64,000 bases of DNA from Paramacrobiotus metropolitanus (GCF_019649055.1 NW_026570420.1:62001-126000); one strand, 5' to 3'. Counted from the first letter of the stretch, positions 44,131-54,969 are shown. Notes: generated from the letters alone by a model not told the origin. Program-made: numbers and translations.

Positions 44131-47100
44131 AGTCTGGCGTTGGCCACTCTGGCCTCCCGGCTTCGGTTTTGTCCTCCAGGGCTGTTGCCGCTTTGGTTTC
44201 CGCTAAAGCTGGCGTTTTGGCCCTTGGAGAACTTGCCCTTTGGTCCTCCGCCGCTGTTGCCCTGGCTGTAGCCATAGTTGCCCTGGTTTCGGACCTGGCC
44301 ATAGCCGCCACTACCGCCATTTGGCGGTGTAGACCCACGTTGTGGGAAGGCTAAGTTCAAGGCCGCGATGGCGGCGTATGTTGCCTCAATTTGGGCTTGT
44401 GTAGCCTGCGGGGGATAGAGTGCCGGTTGTTGTGGTACGACTTGGGCTGGTGGCGTTTGTATGGCCGTTCGGATTGTTGGGTATCCGCGGCTTGCCTTCC
44501 CTTCGTACTCCGGCTTTCCCATTGTGTACTGCCGGACATAGTCCCGGAATTCTGCCGGTGACTTTGGTATCCGGATGTCCAGAGCGCGGCGCAGTTCTGG
44601 CTCCTTCACATTCTCTCTCAAGAAGTGAAGTGTCATGGTGTCGTCCAAGCCAGCGCGCGTCTGGAGAGTCAACATAGCATCGTAATACTGCTCAGGGGTT
44701 TCGGTCAAATGTTGGTAGTACCGATGGGTGATTTCTCCCATGGCAGTGGCCTGCTGATTATCATCGCAATATCGAGTGGCAAATTTTTGGAGCCACTCTT
44801 CCACTGTCCAACCGTCCTCGTCTTCACGATTGGCTTGGCCAGTGTACCATTCTTTTACAGGGTCCGATAGGGCCATGTAAATGCGTCTCATAAAGTCCGG
44901 ATCTGGTTTGTTCAGATCGGACGACTGCTTACAGATCCGTCGGACCTGTGCAAGCCATCCATTCACCATTGTTTTGTTGCCGTCAAATTTTGGCAACTCG
45001 GTGCGGACTTGAGCTCTCGCGGTGGCTTTCCCCATCTCTTGGGCCATTTCCTTGATTTGCTCTCTGGTTGAGAGAGCTGGACTGACCGGTGGTGATGGGG
45101 CAGGTGTTGGCTGCTGTGGTATTAGCGGCACCTGCTGAGGTTGGGCCCACATTGGTTGGCCCGGTACGATCTGGATAGCCCCGTTGGACGCCATCCATGC
45201 GTATGCTCCATTCGGGAGCTGGACCAACATGGGCGCATTTTGGCCCTGGCCTGGTTGGGCTGCTGGTCCTGGTGGCATGGCCGCTGTTGGCGGTATGCCT
45301 GGTGGTTGGGGCACGTTTTGGCCCGTGGGCGTGGTTTGGCCCATCTGTGGCTGAGCTTGGCCCGTTGGGGCTGCCGCCGTGATAGGAGGGCCAAATAGGC
45401 TTAGTTGGCCTACTAGTGGTTGTTGCACCGTTGGTGTACCACTTTGGCCTCCTATCTGTCCTTGCATGGCCGATGGCCCGAACATAAGGCTCGGCTGGCT
45501 GGTCCGATTTGGGTCCATGCCGCTAGTGTGAGCTTGGCTTGTGGCCGGTTGTGGACTAAAATTGAAGTCCATGTTCGGGAATATCGACGGATACAAGGAC
45601 GGGTATGGTGGCCTTGATCCGAAGTAGCTGTGGCTGGGTGTTGCCTGGCTCGGATCAAAGCTTGGCCCGCTTAACGTAGACGGATGAGTCTGCGTTGCAG
45701 GCGTCACTATCGTCGTTGGACCGATAGTGGCAGTTGTGGTGACCGGGACTGGTGGTGGCGGCAGTGTTACTGTCGCCGTTGATGTTCCGCGGTCCACCGG
45801 GCTGGGAGGCGCGGGTATGGTTGGCCCCTTTGGAGGATCTCCAACCGATGGTCCTTCCACAGCCATATTCACTTGGTAATTCTGTTGGTGATACACTGGC
45901 TCGCGGTAGAAGCGTTGGCCCTGCCGCAGAGTCTCGTCGACTTTTTCTTGTCGGCGTTGTGTATCCGAGTCTGAAAAGGTGTGGTAGGATGGTGGTTCTG
46001 CGGACAACTCGGAGTTGATATCTGCGAGATGTGATTTCTCCGCATCTAAGCAGGCGTTTTCCGTGCTTAGCCTTTCCAGTTCCTCGTTCATTTCGGTTAC
46101 ACGTTGTGTAGCCGCCTGGTAGTCTTTGACCAAGCCGGCATTATTGGCCTCCAAAACGATGATCCGGTCTTGTTGGCCCTGGATCACCTGTTTGGCTTGG
46201 TTGAAGGCCTGCTCCAATTGGACGAAGTTTTGGTGTCCAATGGCGCTGTTTCGCTCAAGTTGGACCCGAATGGTTGCTTCGGTGTTGAGCTGGCTTTGGA
46301 GGGCAACGATCTGTTGCTGGAGTTGCACGTTCTGTGCCTCCTTCTGCTGAACCGTTTGGCTCATCAGTCCTCCTTGCTGGATGGTCTTCATGAGATTCTG
46401 GTGGCTCTCATAAAGAAGGTTGTATCCATTCCGCAGACGGTTGATTTCGTCCTGCAGATTGGACAAGTCTTCGGTGAGACGTTCGTTTTCCCTCTGTAGG
46501 CGGTCCGCCTCAGAGTCGGTGTCGTCAATGGTGGTCCGGGCCGCAGCCAAGTCGTCCCTGGCTTTGGCCAGCTCGGTCCTCGTAGAGGTTAGCAGGGCTT
46601 CAAGGCCCGCCACAGCCGTTTCTAGGCTGTGGATTGTCCTATTGAGCTGGTCTCGCTCAGCATTAGGACATGGTGACAACTTGAGCTGGGTTAGCTCAAG
46701 TTGGGTCTGGGCCAGTATGGCCGAGACACGTTTAACCTCTGCGTCCGATTGGAACGCAAGGTCTTTGTGTCTGCAGATCTCGTCCTGCATCCATCGTTCA
46801 GATAGCAGGGAAGCTTCTGCGATGTCCGCCAGCTGTTTGGTCAGGTCCCGTACTGTGGTCCGAAGTTGGTCGACTTCATCGAGTTCCTCGGGCCGGGTTG
46901 CCTGGATCAGCTTTGGCGGGCTGACGTTGGCGCGGCCTGTGTCCCAGGAGGGCTGGTTAAGGTCCATCCTGGCTGTGGCCCTGTTAAGTTGGGCCAGATC
47001 CACAATTGGCTCTCCGTCCGGTTTGGACGGGCCAAGCGCGCCGATGACGTCATTGGTCGGCGATGGCGTTGTGTAAGTTGGGCCATCGTCCTCAAACATG

Positions 47101-47807
47101 AGTGGCGACTGACTCGCGGGCTGTTGGCCTTGGTCATGTGCCTTTAGACCAGCCTTTTTGGCTTGGCCCTTTGCCTTGCGTCCAAATTTGGCCACCGTTG
47201 GTGCCTCAGGTTTGATCTGGTCCGAGCCCGGTAGGATTGGACGTGCTGTCAGATCCTGGACATCAAGGTTGGACCGGGCCACGTTGTTTGGCTCTGGTCC
47301 ATCGGTGCGTGTCTTGTCCTCACTTGTGGCCGCCGTTGGCGCCTTAAGTTGGACTTGGCCCGAGCCAGGTATGGCCGGTTGTTGCGCCAAGTCCCGAGGG
47401 ACACTGTTGGCCTGGGCCGTCCTGTCGGCGCCAGGTTGGCTGTCCAGAGGCTGGTTGGCCTCGGACAGTTCGTCGGATGCCTCCAGGAATGTGTCGTCCC
47501 GGGTGGCGTCCAGACTTTCGTCACTTGTCTCCAAGTCGGCCGGCAGGATTTGTTTGTCCCGCCTGTCTTTGTCCTCGACCGAACTCGTTGAGCCGGCCGA
47601 GTTTGGCTCGTCTGGGTCAGAGCTGTTTGGCTTGGCGTTACGGAACCGGTAAGGTCCCGTTGGCTCTCGTGTAGCGTAGCTCTTGCCCAGTTGCTTCTTA
47701 TATTCGTTGGGTTGGCGCCCGTCCATAGGACTGAGCAATCTCCGTTGGAGTTGCTCATGGCTGGTGTATGGCATCACCTTGGCCAAGGCGCTTTCGGTTT
47801 GGCCCAT
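44127..47807 (-). CDS. Gag-like structural polyprotein of the retroelement (1226 aa)
   Basis: The start context ACTACCATGG is strong, and the N-terminus MGQTES fits an N-myristoylation signal (Gly2, Ser6). Regions in order: acidic/Ser-Pro region (1-300); a long coiled coil of Leu/Gln/Glu heptads (about 312-592); a Pro/Gln/Thr-rich region (about 635-900); a Gag core (about 935-1090: ELPKFDGNKTMVNGWL, WYTGQANREDEDGWTVEEWL, RYYQHLTETPEQYYDAMLTL, LDIRIPKSPAEFRDYV), matching the retrotransposon Gag capsid family; and a Gly/Asn/Ser-rich tail (1155-1226). The usual partner zinc knuckle lies in the -1 frame downstream. It would assemble a capsid around element RNA. It is much longer than typical Gypsy Gag (300-500 aa), owing to the coiled coil. 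Confidence 0.85.
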   Translation of the reverse strand: MGQTESALAKVMPYTSHEQLQRRLLSPMDGRQPNEYKKQLGKSYATREPTGPYRFRNAKPNSSDPDEPNSAGSTSSVEDKDRRDKQILPADLETSDESLDATRDDTFLEASDELSEANQPLDSQPGADRTAQANSVPRDLAQQPAIPGSGQVQLKAPTAATSEDKTRTDGPEPNNVARSNLDVQDLTARPILPGSDQIKPEAPTVAKFGRKAKGQAKKAGLKAHDQGQQPASQSPLMFEDDGPTYTTPSPTNDVIGALGPSKPDGEPIVDLAQLNRATARMDLNQPSWDTGRANVSPPKLIQATRPEELDEVDQLRTTVRDLTKQLADIAEASLLSERWMQDEICRHKDLAFQSDAEVKRVSAILAQTQLELTQLKLSPCPNAERDQLNRTIHSLETAVAGLEALLTSTRTELAKARDDLAAARTTIDDTDSEADRLQRENERLTEDLSNLQDEINRLRNGYNLLYESHQNLMKTIQQGGLMSQTVQQKEAQNVQLQQQIVALQSQLNTEATIRVQLERNSAIGHQNFVQLEQAFNQAKQVIQGQQDRIIVLEANNAGLVKDYQAATQRVTEMNEELERLSTENACLDAEKSHLADINSELSAEPPSYHTFSDSDTQRRQEKVDETLRQGQRFYREPVYHQQNYQVNMAVEGPSVGDPPKGPTIPAPPSPVDRGTSTATVTLPPPPVPVTTTATIGPTTIVTPATQTHPSTLSGPSFDPSQATPSHSYFGSRPPYPSLYPSIFPNMDFNFSPQPATSQAHTSGMDPNRTSQPSLMFGPSAMQGQIGGQSGTPTVQQPLVGQLSLFGPPITAAAPTGQAQPQMGQTTPTGQNVPQPPGIPPTAAMPPGPAAQPGQGQNAPMLVQLPNGAYAWMASNGAIQIVPGQPMWAQPQQVPLIPQQPTPAPSPPVSPALSTREQIKEMAQEMGKATARAQVRTELPKFDGNKTMVNGWLAQVRRICKQSSDLNKPDPDFMRRIYMALSDPVKEWYTGQANREDEDGWTVEEWLQKFATRYCDDNQQATAMGEITHRYYQHLTETPEQYYDAMLTLQTRAGLDDTMTLHFLRENVKEPELRRALDIRIPKSPAEFRDYVRQYTMGKPEYEGKASRGYPTIRTAIQTPPAQVVPQQPALYPPQATQAQIEATYAAIAALNLAFPQRGSTPPNGGSGGYGQVRNQGNYGYSQGNSGGGPKGKFSKGQNASFSGNQSGNSPGGQNRSREARVANARL

Positions 47808-48439
47808 GGTAGTGGGACTTGAGAAGTGTCGTTGGTTTTGGTCCGGACCGGAACGTTGAGTTGGCTGTCGCGGGTTGGTGCTGGTCAGGTACGCTAGAGC
47901 TCAGGTTTAGCGTTAGCTCCCTATGGCCCTATGTTACGTTACTGACCAGTGTGACGTCAAGTACGAAATGGTCTTGCAAAAAGCTCTACGTCACGAGTAG
48001 CGTGCCGTGAGCAAAAAATGCAAAAAAGTATGAGTCACTATGACTGTTATAACACGGGGAAGTTTCCCACGCGTTCTGATTGGTCAGAAATTTATGGAAA
48101 ATAACCACGCTGACGTCACGCGACTTTTTCGCGAAAATTCCGGCTGGACAAAATGGCGGTTGTTTTTTGCCGAAAATTCAGTAAAAATCAGGAAAAAATT
48201 TCTCGAGAGTTCTGTTCTATTTTTCTAGTGCAGAATTTCTCAAGGAGTCCGAAAAAGCTATTTTGGAGCAAATCGAATAAACGGTTGAAAAGTTATGAAG
48301 GGTTATAATTAGGTTCTACGCGGAAACCTCGAAATTTTCAGAAGTTCTACGAAAACCTACGCGTCACAGCAGGTCTTACCGGCGGTTTGTTCGCTCCAAA
48401 CTGCTGCTCCGTCGTTCCCCTTCACCCTCTTCTACCGTG

Positions 48440-48745
48440 AGGGCCGCAGCGCACCCGATAGGGCGTAATGGTGTATCAGGACCGTACCGAACGCAGTTTT
48501 TGCGCCGGGAGCCAAAGCTGCGGGAGGTCTACTTATAGACGCTGACCCGTATCATGCAACCCGGTAGGGCGCTTAATTGGTAAATTGGATCGTACCCAAC
48601 TCAGTTTTTGAGCGGGGAGCCAAAGCTGCGGGGGACCTACTTATAGGCGCCGACCCGTATGAGTAATCCGTCGCGCAGCAGACTTCCAATGAAGCCTGTA
48701 TGATGCAGGAGATGGTGGTCGCGGGATTGCTGGCCTACTTATAGG
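48440..48745 (-). promoter_or_regulatory. Repeated TATA-containing segment upstream of Gag
   Basis: An imperfect tandem repeat of about 107 bp carries, on the minus strand, CTATAAGTAG three times (48530-48539, 48637-48646 and, in a partial third copy, 48735-48744). Each of the first two is followed by the conserved CCCGCAGCTTTGGCTCCC. The TATA orientation and position, 720-930 bp before the Gag start, fit a multiplied core promoter of the retroelement (an LTR U3-like region). Confidence 0.55.
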
Positions 48746-49397
48746 CGATCAGCGTAGTTCGACCGATTGTTGCCTTCACTGGGAATCAGAGGTCTCGCAG
48801 GAAAGAAAACCGAGCGAGTCTGCTACCATGTCAGATATGACACAGAAGCAGATGGAAAATGGGGCAAATATCGCCTTTATTGGTAACAATAAAGCAACAA
48901 CAACACAAAACCAACGGAAAACCCGATGTGGGAAAAGCTGTGGAAAAAGTGCCTGCAGTGCGCTAGCTAGAAATCGTGATAATGATTCCGCGTGCTGCCG
49001 GTGTGCAACAGCTGATGCTGCAAAGCACGGAATCGCCCGTAGGCGCTGGGCTCCACCCCCAAGAGTGCAAGGAAATGCGCTGATTGGTGAGCGTAGACAA
49101 AGTGTACGCTGAGTAAGCAGCGTAATGTAGCGGCACGAATGGCGTTGCCATGTGCGGGCGGGCGACAGAGAAAGCCACGAGAGGTGTCTACCGCCTCGAG
49201 TGAGCGGTCTCTGACACTGTCTTGCCGTCTGTTTCTTACGGAAGCGAAAGATGACGTCATACGCGGAAGTAAGAAATCATGTCGTAATTATCCAAGACGT
49301 CACGGGAGAATACAGAACCAAGAGCGAATGTCCGCTTTTCGCCTTTTTCTGTGCCCAAGTTGTACAGTGCATTTCTCTGCAAAATGCAACCGCCGTG

Positions 49398-49435
49398 CCG
49401 CATGACGAATAGTGCTGCAACTATTCGTCATGCGG
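49398..49435. repeat. Perfect palindrome, 16-bp arms
   Basis: CCGCATGACGAATAGT (49398-49413) and its exact reverse complement (49420-49435) around a 6-nt loop GCTGCA. Confidence 0.95.
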
Positions 49436-50637
49436 TACATCCTTGTGTGTGTGCACGGGACACCCGATGTGTGCGACCCGCAAAAATTGGTAGCGCAACG
49501 GTAACACGGCAACGTCGAAGTGGTAACCTCTTGGCGACAATGGTGACACTAAAGGCAACACGTTCCGGTTAAGGTGACGTTCAGGTTGTTCTGCGCCCTT
49601 CTAAAATGCCACAAGAGAAAAAGGCATAAAAGCATTATCGCAGCCGCAGGTCCAGCTTAAATCGCTCGTATATGAAGGATATTGCCGGAGCGTACATATT
49701 AAGTTTTCAGTTGTCGCACTTTATACGTTTTTAATTAGATATCTGACTCATGGAAGGCACTATTGTCAAAGGATATCAGGCGTGAATGATGCTATACATC
49801 GTAAGAATATACTGACAGCTATGTATCCGGCAAGGGTGACCTAATCGGAAGGGCAAACTAAAAGATACCGGGTGTAAGGCACGTTTATGGCACTAGCGCC
49901 CCTACACTATATCGGGCACCTGTTTCAGCAATTTTGGGGGGCAGAACTGAACGCTGTCTATTTTTCCTCTGTGCTGCTGCCGTCTCCCGCCTAGAGTGGA
50001 AGTTACGTATGGTTAAATCCGGCGTGGTACGTAAGCGCCGCGTTCAGCATAAACGTAACGTCACACTCCAGCCGGGTTGACGGTAGAAGTGCAGAGGAAC
50101 AGTGGACAAGCGTTCGGTTTTGCCCCTAATATTTGGAAATCAAAGCCTCCGTACTTTAATACTCAACTAATCAACATCAACAACTAATATATGTGAAATA
50201 TACCGTATATGTGTCTGCTTTTGCTAAAATAATTAGCTCAGTAACGCGTCAGTTTATACGGTGGCAATAGTGTTCAGTGCGCCGGAAAATCAGCATTCGC
50301 GTGCAGATTCTATGGCTGAAAGGTCACCACTTTGGTTAGGGTGCAGCAGATCGGGACGAAAATCCAGGCCCCGATTGCGAGCTACGCACGTATATGACCA
50401 AGAGAAAATTTTACGGCGAAGTTCTTTTGACTTCTGACGTTTTAGTCGGTCACACGTCATGTACATCCAGACTTAGTTAAAGCAATTTTGCTAAATTTCC
50501 TCTCCTTCTGCCCAATGCCCTCTTCCAATTTACCCACCGTTACCGAACGTTTTCAACCATAAGAGAGCTGCGCTCCAGTCTACAAAATTCACAGTTCGGT
50601 GCATTTTCCTAGTTATTGAAGAAAGACACGGCACCAA

Positions 50638-50840
50638 AAAAGTTCAGAAATGGCAAAATGGCAATGGGTTAACGGCAATTCGTTTTTCGAACGGCAAAGA
50701 TTTTTAAAGACGGTGTTTTGAAACGGCAAACTTCAGCAAAGTATTATGCTAACGGCTTTTTCGGTGGCAAAGGTGAAGAGCACTGGAGACAAAGGCAAAG
50801 TTGGAAAAAGCAAACTAAAACGGCAGAGGCAAAGTGGGCC
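50638..50840. repeat. CGGCAAAG simple-repeat block
   Basis: Many degenerate copies of the word AACGGCAAAG with variable spacers, as at 21220-21350. It creates a Lys-rich spurious frame. Confidence 0.6.
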
Positions 50841-51356
50841 GAGCCGTGTGAAAGTGTAGTGCCGAAATCAAAACTGCTCGGGGACAAGTTTTCAGTCCAT
50901 CGGAGAGTGAAGTTGCGGGTGTACCATATTTCATTACGCCAATCCTTGCTGCTGTGTTTATCTCGATGGGCTTCTTCATTTTGATGGTTTATTCAGTGCC
51001 ACAGACAGCGCTAAGTAACAGGTGTTTCCCCGTTATCTGTGCTTCTGTTGTGATTGTACGGTTTAATGCAATTGCATTGGACTTTCTGTTCTCTTAGTTT
51101 CTAAGTTGGGTTTCACCGTGCCAGGTTATACGTGACCCGATTTTGTGGATCTGTGATCGAGCTATGCCTTTTTAGCTGCCTTTAGTACAGGTATGTGTTG
51201 TGGCTGGCCGAGAAAAATGGCTTTATTGACTGTAATGACCTGTGTCTATCGTCGCTGAGGCTTTTGCCGCCCAGAAAAGTTGACTCTCTTTCGACATGTG
51301 AAGAGAGAAGCGGCTCACATAGAGCGACAAAATCTTTCAAATGATTTCAACGTATT

Positions 51357-51427
51357 GCGCCGTGGTGCAGTGGTACTGCCTACGCGGATCTAACGACGTA
51401 GCCGGGGTTCGATTCCCCCATCGGCGC
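51357..51427 (+). tRNA. tRNA-like Pol III gene (isotype unresolved)
   Basis: Six base pairs of acceptor stem (GCGCCG/CGGCGC), a consensus A box TGGTGCAGTGG, a consensus B box GGTTCGATTCC and a TTTTT terminator at 51429-51433. The CTACG/CGTAG stem encloses a 12-nt loop instead of 7, and the T stem is imperfect, so no anticodon can be assigned. It may be a pseudo-tRNA or the head of a tRNA-type SINE. Confidence 0.55.
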
Positions 51428-51433
51428 CTTTTT

Positions 51434-52999
51434 CAGTCGTTTCTCGGTTTCCCTCGGAATGCGCCCTGCTTAGAGACAGAAAGGTGGATAGCCTTTAGAG
51501 AAGGGTTGGTGACCTTCATTGAGCGGCAACCAACAACCCGTAGCCGTTTCTGCCGGCTACAGGCATGTAGCTCGCCCCAGGGACTCCGTTATCCACTGGA
51601 GAGCACCGCGTCCTCTAATGAAAAAGTTGCGGTCTATCCGTCTGTTTATGCGGGAAAGAAGTCAATGACGTCATACGTGGAGGCACGAAATGGCTTCATT
51701 GTCACTGGAGTATACGGTGTCCAGAGCGGATGTCCGCTGTCTGTTTACCCAGCAGTACTTGTTGAGCGGAGTACTACTTGCACTAAAAACGTTAAAGGTC
51801 ACAACGTCTTATCATGTCACCGATATAGCCTACCAATTACGCAAAAAACACAAATCTGAAACTACATGCGGACAGATCTGCTGTGTGGCCGAATATTCAC
51901 TGGCACCGCATCACAGCATGTTATGGCTTCTGCCAACACCATGTATTAATCGCACAGCGCTCTACCTTCTGACACCACCAAAGACAGCCTCGGATCGCCT
52001 TTGTGACACCACTGCAAGATTTGAAAACAGTCAAAACTTAAAATCCTTTCTTTGTAGAAAGCCGCCATCTGTTTTTGTTAGAGTTTTAAGCTAGTTAAGG
52101 CACTGGCAAACCTGGTAGTGGTTTTCTAAAATTTAAAAGATCATGGATTGACCGCGAAGTGACCTTTTCTTGGCACCTGCAGCACTAATAATAATGGGGA
52201 GTTTATTGTCCTTGCAACAAGACATCACGCCATCTCCAGGCTTCAGACAATACCCAATCAATTATAAAAGAAGTACTGTAAAATAAACTGACCATTGCAA
52301 TACTAACTTTTCCAGAATCAGCTAAAACGGCTAGTTTCCATCTTTAATTCTAACTAGCATTCTTTAATCATGAGACAAATTACTATACCTAGCAGAATAG
52401 TTGCAAAATTAATTTGGCAAATTGGTACCCTTGACTCTTATTTTTCCCATATCCATTTAGATTTTCAAAAACAGTACACAAAAACGCAGAACTAAAATTA
52501 ATCATTGCTTAACCTAACTTTTCTGTTTCACCAAAACTGGTCTTTCGAAAAAAATTGTGATCACGGCAATCCAGTACCGGACACAGGCAGTCAAACCGAC
52601 ATTTCGTTTGATTGATTGATTTGATTGATTTAATTTCGAGTAGCCAAGCCCGTAAACGGGCACTCTCACATATCCTTATCCGTTGAAGAACATCAAATAT
52701 GCTAAGGCTAGTCAAGTCACCACAACTCGTTAAACACCACTTACACCAGTAATACGTACGCTAGAGAAGCAACACGTCACAGAATTGCTGTAGGCTAATA
52801 CGGGCACAAAGCTACGTCATGCACAAGGCACATAGCCACAGAACAACAAGATATCAAAGTTGAGTCGAAGTTGAGGCCCCTTCGTACGTCCACGTACGGC
52901 ATCGAAGTGGTGAATTGATCCACGTAGAATCCCTATTGACCACAGGCGTCGAGGAAACGTACACGCCACTCCGTACGGTCAGCGCTGATGCCGACTAAC
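51434..52999. other. Intergenic, no gene recognised
   Basis: It contains the second CRE-bearing block (51635-51695), a TTTGATTGATT-type short repeat at about 52608-52632 and, towards the end, the unique tail of the second SINE copy (about 52860-52999, minus). The open frames at 51341-52094 lack known domains. Confidence 0.4.
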
Positions 53000-53133
53000 C
53001 ACTTCGCACACAGCCTTGCGGGCCATGCACTCGCAGCCTGAACTCAGAGTGGTCACCCATCCAAATCCAAACCGCGCTCGATGTAGGCTATCTTTCAAAA
53101 TCCGAAGATCCATCCATTTAGCTAAACGGAGTG
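53000..53133 (-). mobile_element. SINE with 5S-rRNA-like head, copy 2
   Basis: The reverse complement shares the 135-bp head of 24500-24634, including GCGGTTTGGATTTGGATGGG and TGACCACTCTGAG; here GATTTGGATGGG is even closer to 5S box C. The sequence after GTGTGCGAAGTG (below 53000 on +) is unrelated to copy 1, so the head is joined to a different 3' body. Confidence 0.6.
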
Positions 53134-54890
53134 TGGCGTTCAGCCGCCAAGATTGTTGCGTATTTTACGGGCATCGTTTTTGCCTTTCATTAAACGTTCA
53201 AAGTTTCTCTTTGAAGTAAGACACCTATTTATTGATTTTAGGACAGACATTATCAGTCAGACATTATCAGACCAAGGTAAGTAAATAAGTTGTTCAGCAG
53301 GACGCAATGGCGTATATTTAGCTTATATTAATACTGAACATTTTTACCATTATACCAAAGTACAATAAGAATATTTAGCGTAAATAGTTGGTTATTGATT
53401 ACCACGTGTATGTTCTTTTAAAGAACGGTCTTGAAAGCTCTTGGCTGTGAAGTAAGCAGTGTACAATCAGTGCGATATACAAAGCCTAGGAAACCAATTT
53501 TTAGATTTTGCAAGAAATGTTTCGGAATAAACCTTTTGGTCCACACCAGACATTTAACAAAACATTAGCTGACAAATTTGAACAATTTGAAGTAAAGGGT
53601 CAAATACCAAGTTGTTGAACCTCCGCAACGACGAAATATACAAACTATCGAGTTTGGCCACGCTTTCATGCGAATGAGCGACGTTCAATCAAACGTTCTC
53701 ATTTTAAGATTGCTTTCCTAGTTTTTTTTTATTTGAATTTGATCACGTAGAAGTTGTCTGTATATACGTAACAAGGAAACTTGCGTACCTAAAATCTGCA
53801 ACTCTGACTGCTCCTGCGAGGGCTTTCGTTTAATTTTTTGGTGTTTATTTATCGAAAGGTGTTCATGGTATAATTTTGTGTGCAATAAGGCTAGTTGGTT
53901 TCAGCTCGTGGAAAACTGAAATTTTGCCATGAATCAGTTGTCTGAAGAACAATAAATTTGCTTGCTAAATATGCAAAAGGGTACTCTGTATACCGCAGAT
54001 ATGTACATTAGGCAACTGCGTTATGCGAAATAATTTTTATATTTTGTTGTTTCTTTGACAGAAAGGAAACGCAATAAACAAACCTGAGGCAAGCGTCTGG
54101 CATGCATATTTCTAATCAAAATTCAATCAACTTTCAGCCCACTAAAAAATAGTTCTACATTATAGTCTGCTTCAAGTCAATCGGATTAAAGAACGGCAGA
54201 GTGCAATGTAGGATTTGTAGTGACACCTTTTTTGCGTCCGAGCAAAGAACATCACTAACATTCGTTACTGTAATTATCGCATTTGATGCCCCGGATACAC
54301 ATTGTTCCACGGCTATGACGGAGGGGGGCATATTTCGAGGAGGGGGCGCCATTTCGGGAGGTGGCGCTATTTTCCGAACAGTAGGTTTTGAGAGCGAGCA
54401 TCATATTTTAAACAACTGTGCGTCCTGTTCTAACAAAAGTGAATGTAATGGCTAGAAACATATGCAACAGCGCAAGCTTGCCGGCAATATTTTGGAGCCA
54501 ATGTATAGTTACCTATACAATTTTGTTAATGTCCGTTTATTTTTTGCTCTCAATCACAAAAAAGCCATCTTACAGCGCTTAACATTTATCAAGGTCCAGC
54601 GGGTAGTAATTTCAAGGGGTGAGCTGGTTTTTCGTAAAGTGTCGGAAAGGGGCTTTAGTACAGTGAGGGGGACTCTCATATTGCGAGGAACCACAAAATG
54701 CAATAATTACGTTATATGGAAAGTTTATTCTTGCAATGTTATAACTACCCGTTTCGAAAGTTGTATGTTTGATGAAGGGTATCAAGTACTTTATAAATTA
54801 GCAACCAACCAGTGAAGCAAGTTGTTGCGCTAGGAAACTAGCTTCGCGTTGTATTGAAAGGGCTGGGCTAGGCTCGCACAGACACTCGCA
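53134..54890. other. Intergenic, two unassigned frames
   Basis: AT-rich. Frames at 54201-54455 (with a Gly-rich repeat IFRGGGAISGGGAIF) and 54462-54815 are open but have no recognised domain or signal peptide. I do not support them as genes. Confidence 0.4.
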
Positions 54891-54897
54891 AAAAATC

Positions 54898-54969
54898 TGC
54901 CGATTGAGGGAATCGAACCCACAACCTCCATACTCTAAGGCCGAGAGAGGCACCACTAGGCTATCGGCA
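54898..54969 (-). tRNA. tRNA-like Pol III gene (isotype unresolved)
   Basis: 72 nt with a perfect 7-bp acceptor stem (TGCCGAT/ATCGGCA), a consensus A box TAGCCTAGTGG, a consensus B box GGTTCGATTCC and a run of six T at once downstream (54890-54895 on +). The T stem has one mismatch. The best anticodon stem (CTCT/AGAG) gives a loop CGGCCTT without the conserved T33, so the isotype is not assigned. Confidence 0.6.

Larger units (their letters stand above)
41045..48745 (-). mobile_element. Gypsy-like retroelement, copy 2 (Gag and protease, no RT)
   Basis: On the minus strand the order is repeated promoter-like segment (48745-48440), leader, long Gag ORF (47807-44127), zinc-knuckle ORF in the -1 frame (44130-43708), an interrupted linker (43707-43298) and a protease ORF (43129-41045). 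The protease ORF stops soon after the LPAYSTCWIKVRSYR segment, the point where other Gypsy elements pass into RT. There is no RT, RNase H or integrase in the following sequence, and block S1 begins about 110 bp further on. The element is therefore 3'-truncated or a non-autonomous derivative. Flanking LTRs were not resolved. Confidence 0.75.
48746..51350. other. Intergenic with clustered CRE palindromes
   Basis: Full TGACGTCA sites lie at 49252 here and at 47952, 48111 and 51666 around it. The block around 49225-49290 resembles 51635-51695 (CCGTCTGTTT, then ATGACGTCATACG). A 94-codon frame at 48828 has no recognisable domain. The CGGCAAAG repeats are described separately. No gene is supported. 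Confidence 0.45.

Noticed and set aside
46420-47652. Long plus-strand frames of 164-218 aa opposite Gag
   Set aside because: Antisense shadows of the 1226-aa Gag ORF; no conserved motif.
48828-49112. 94-aa frame upstream of the retroelement
   Set aside because: No recognisable domain; opposite orientation to the element; start context and neighbours give no support.
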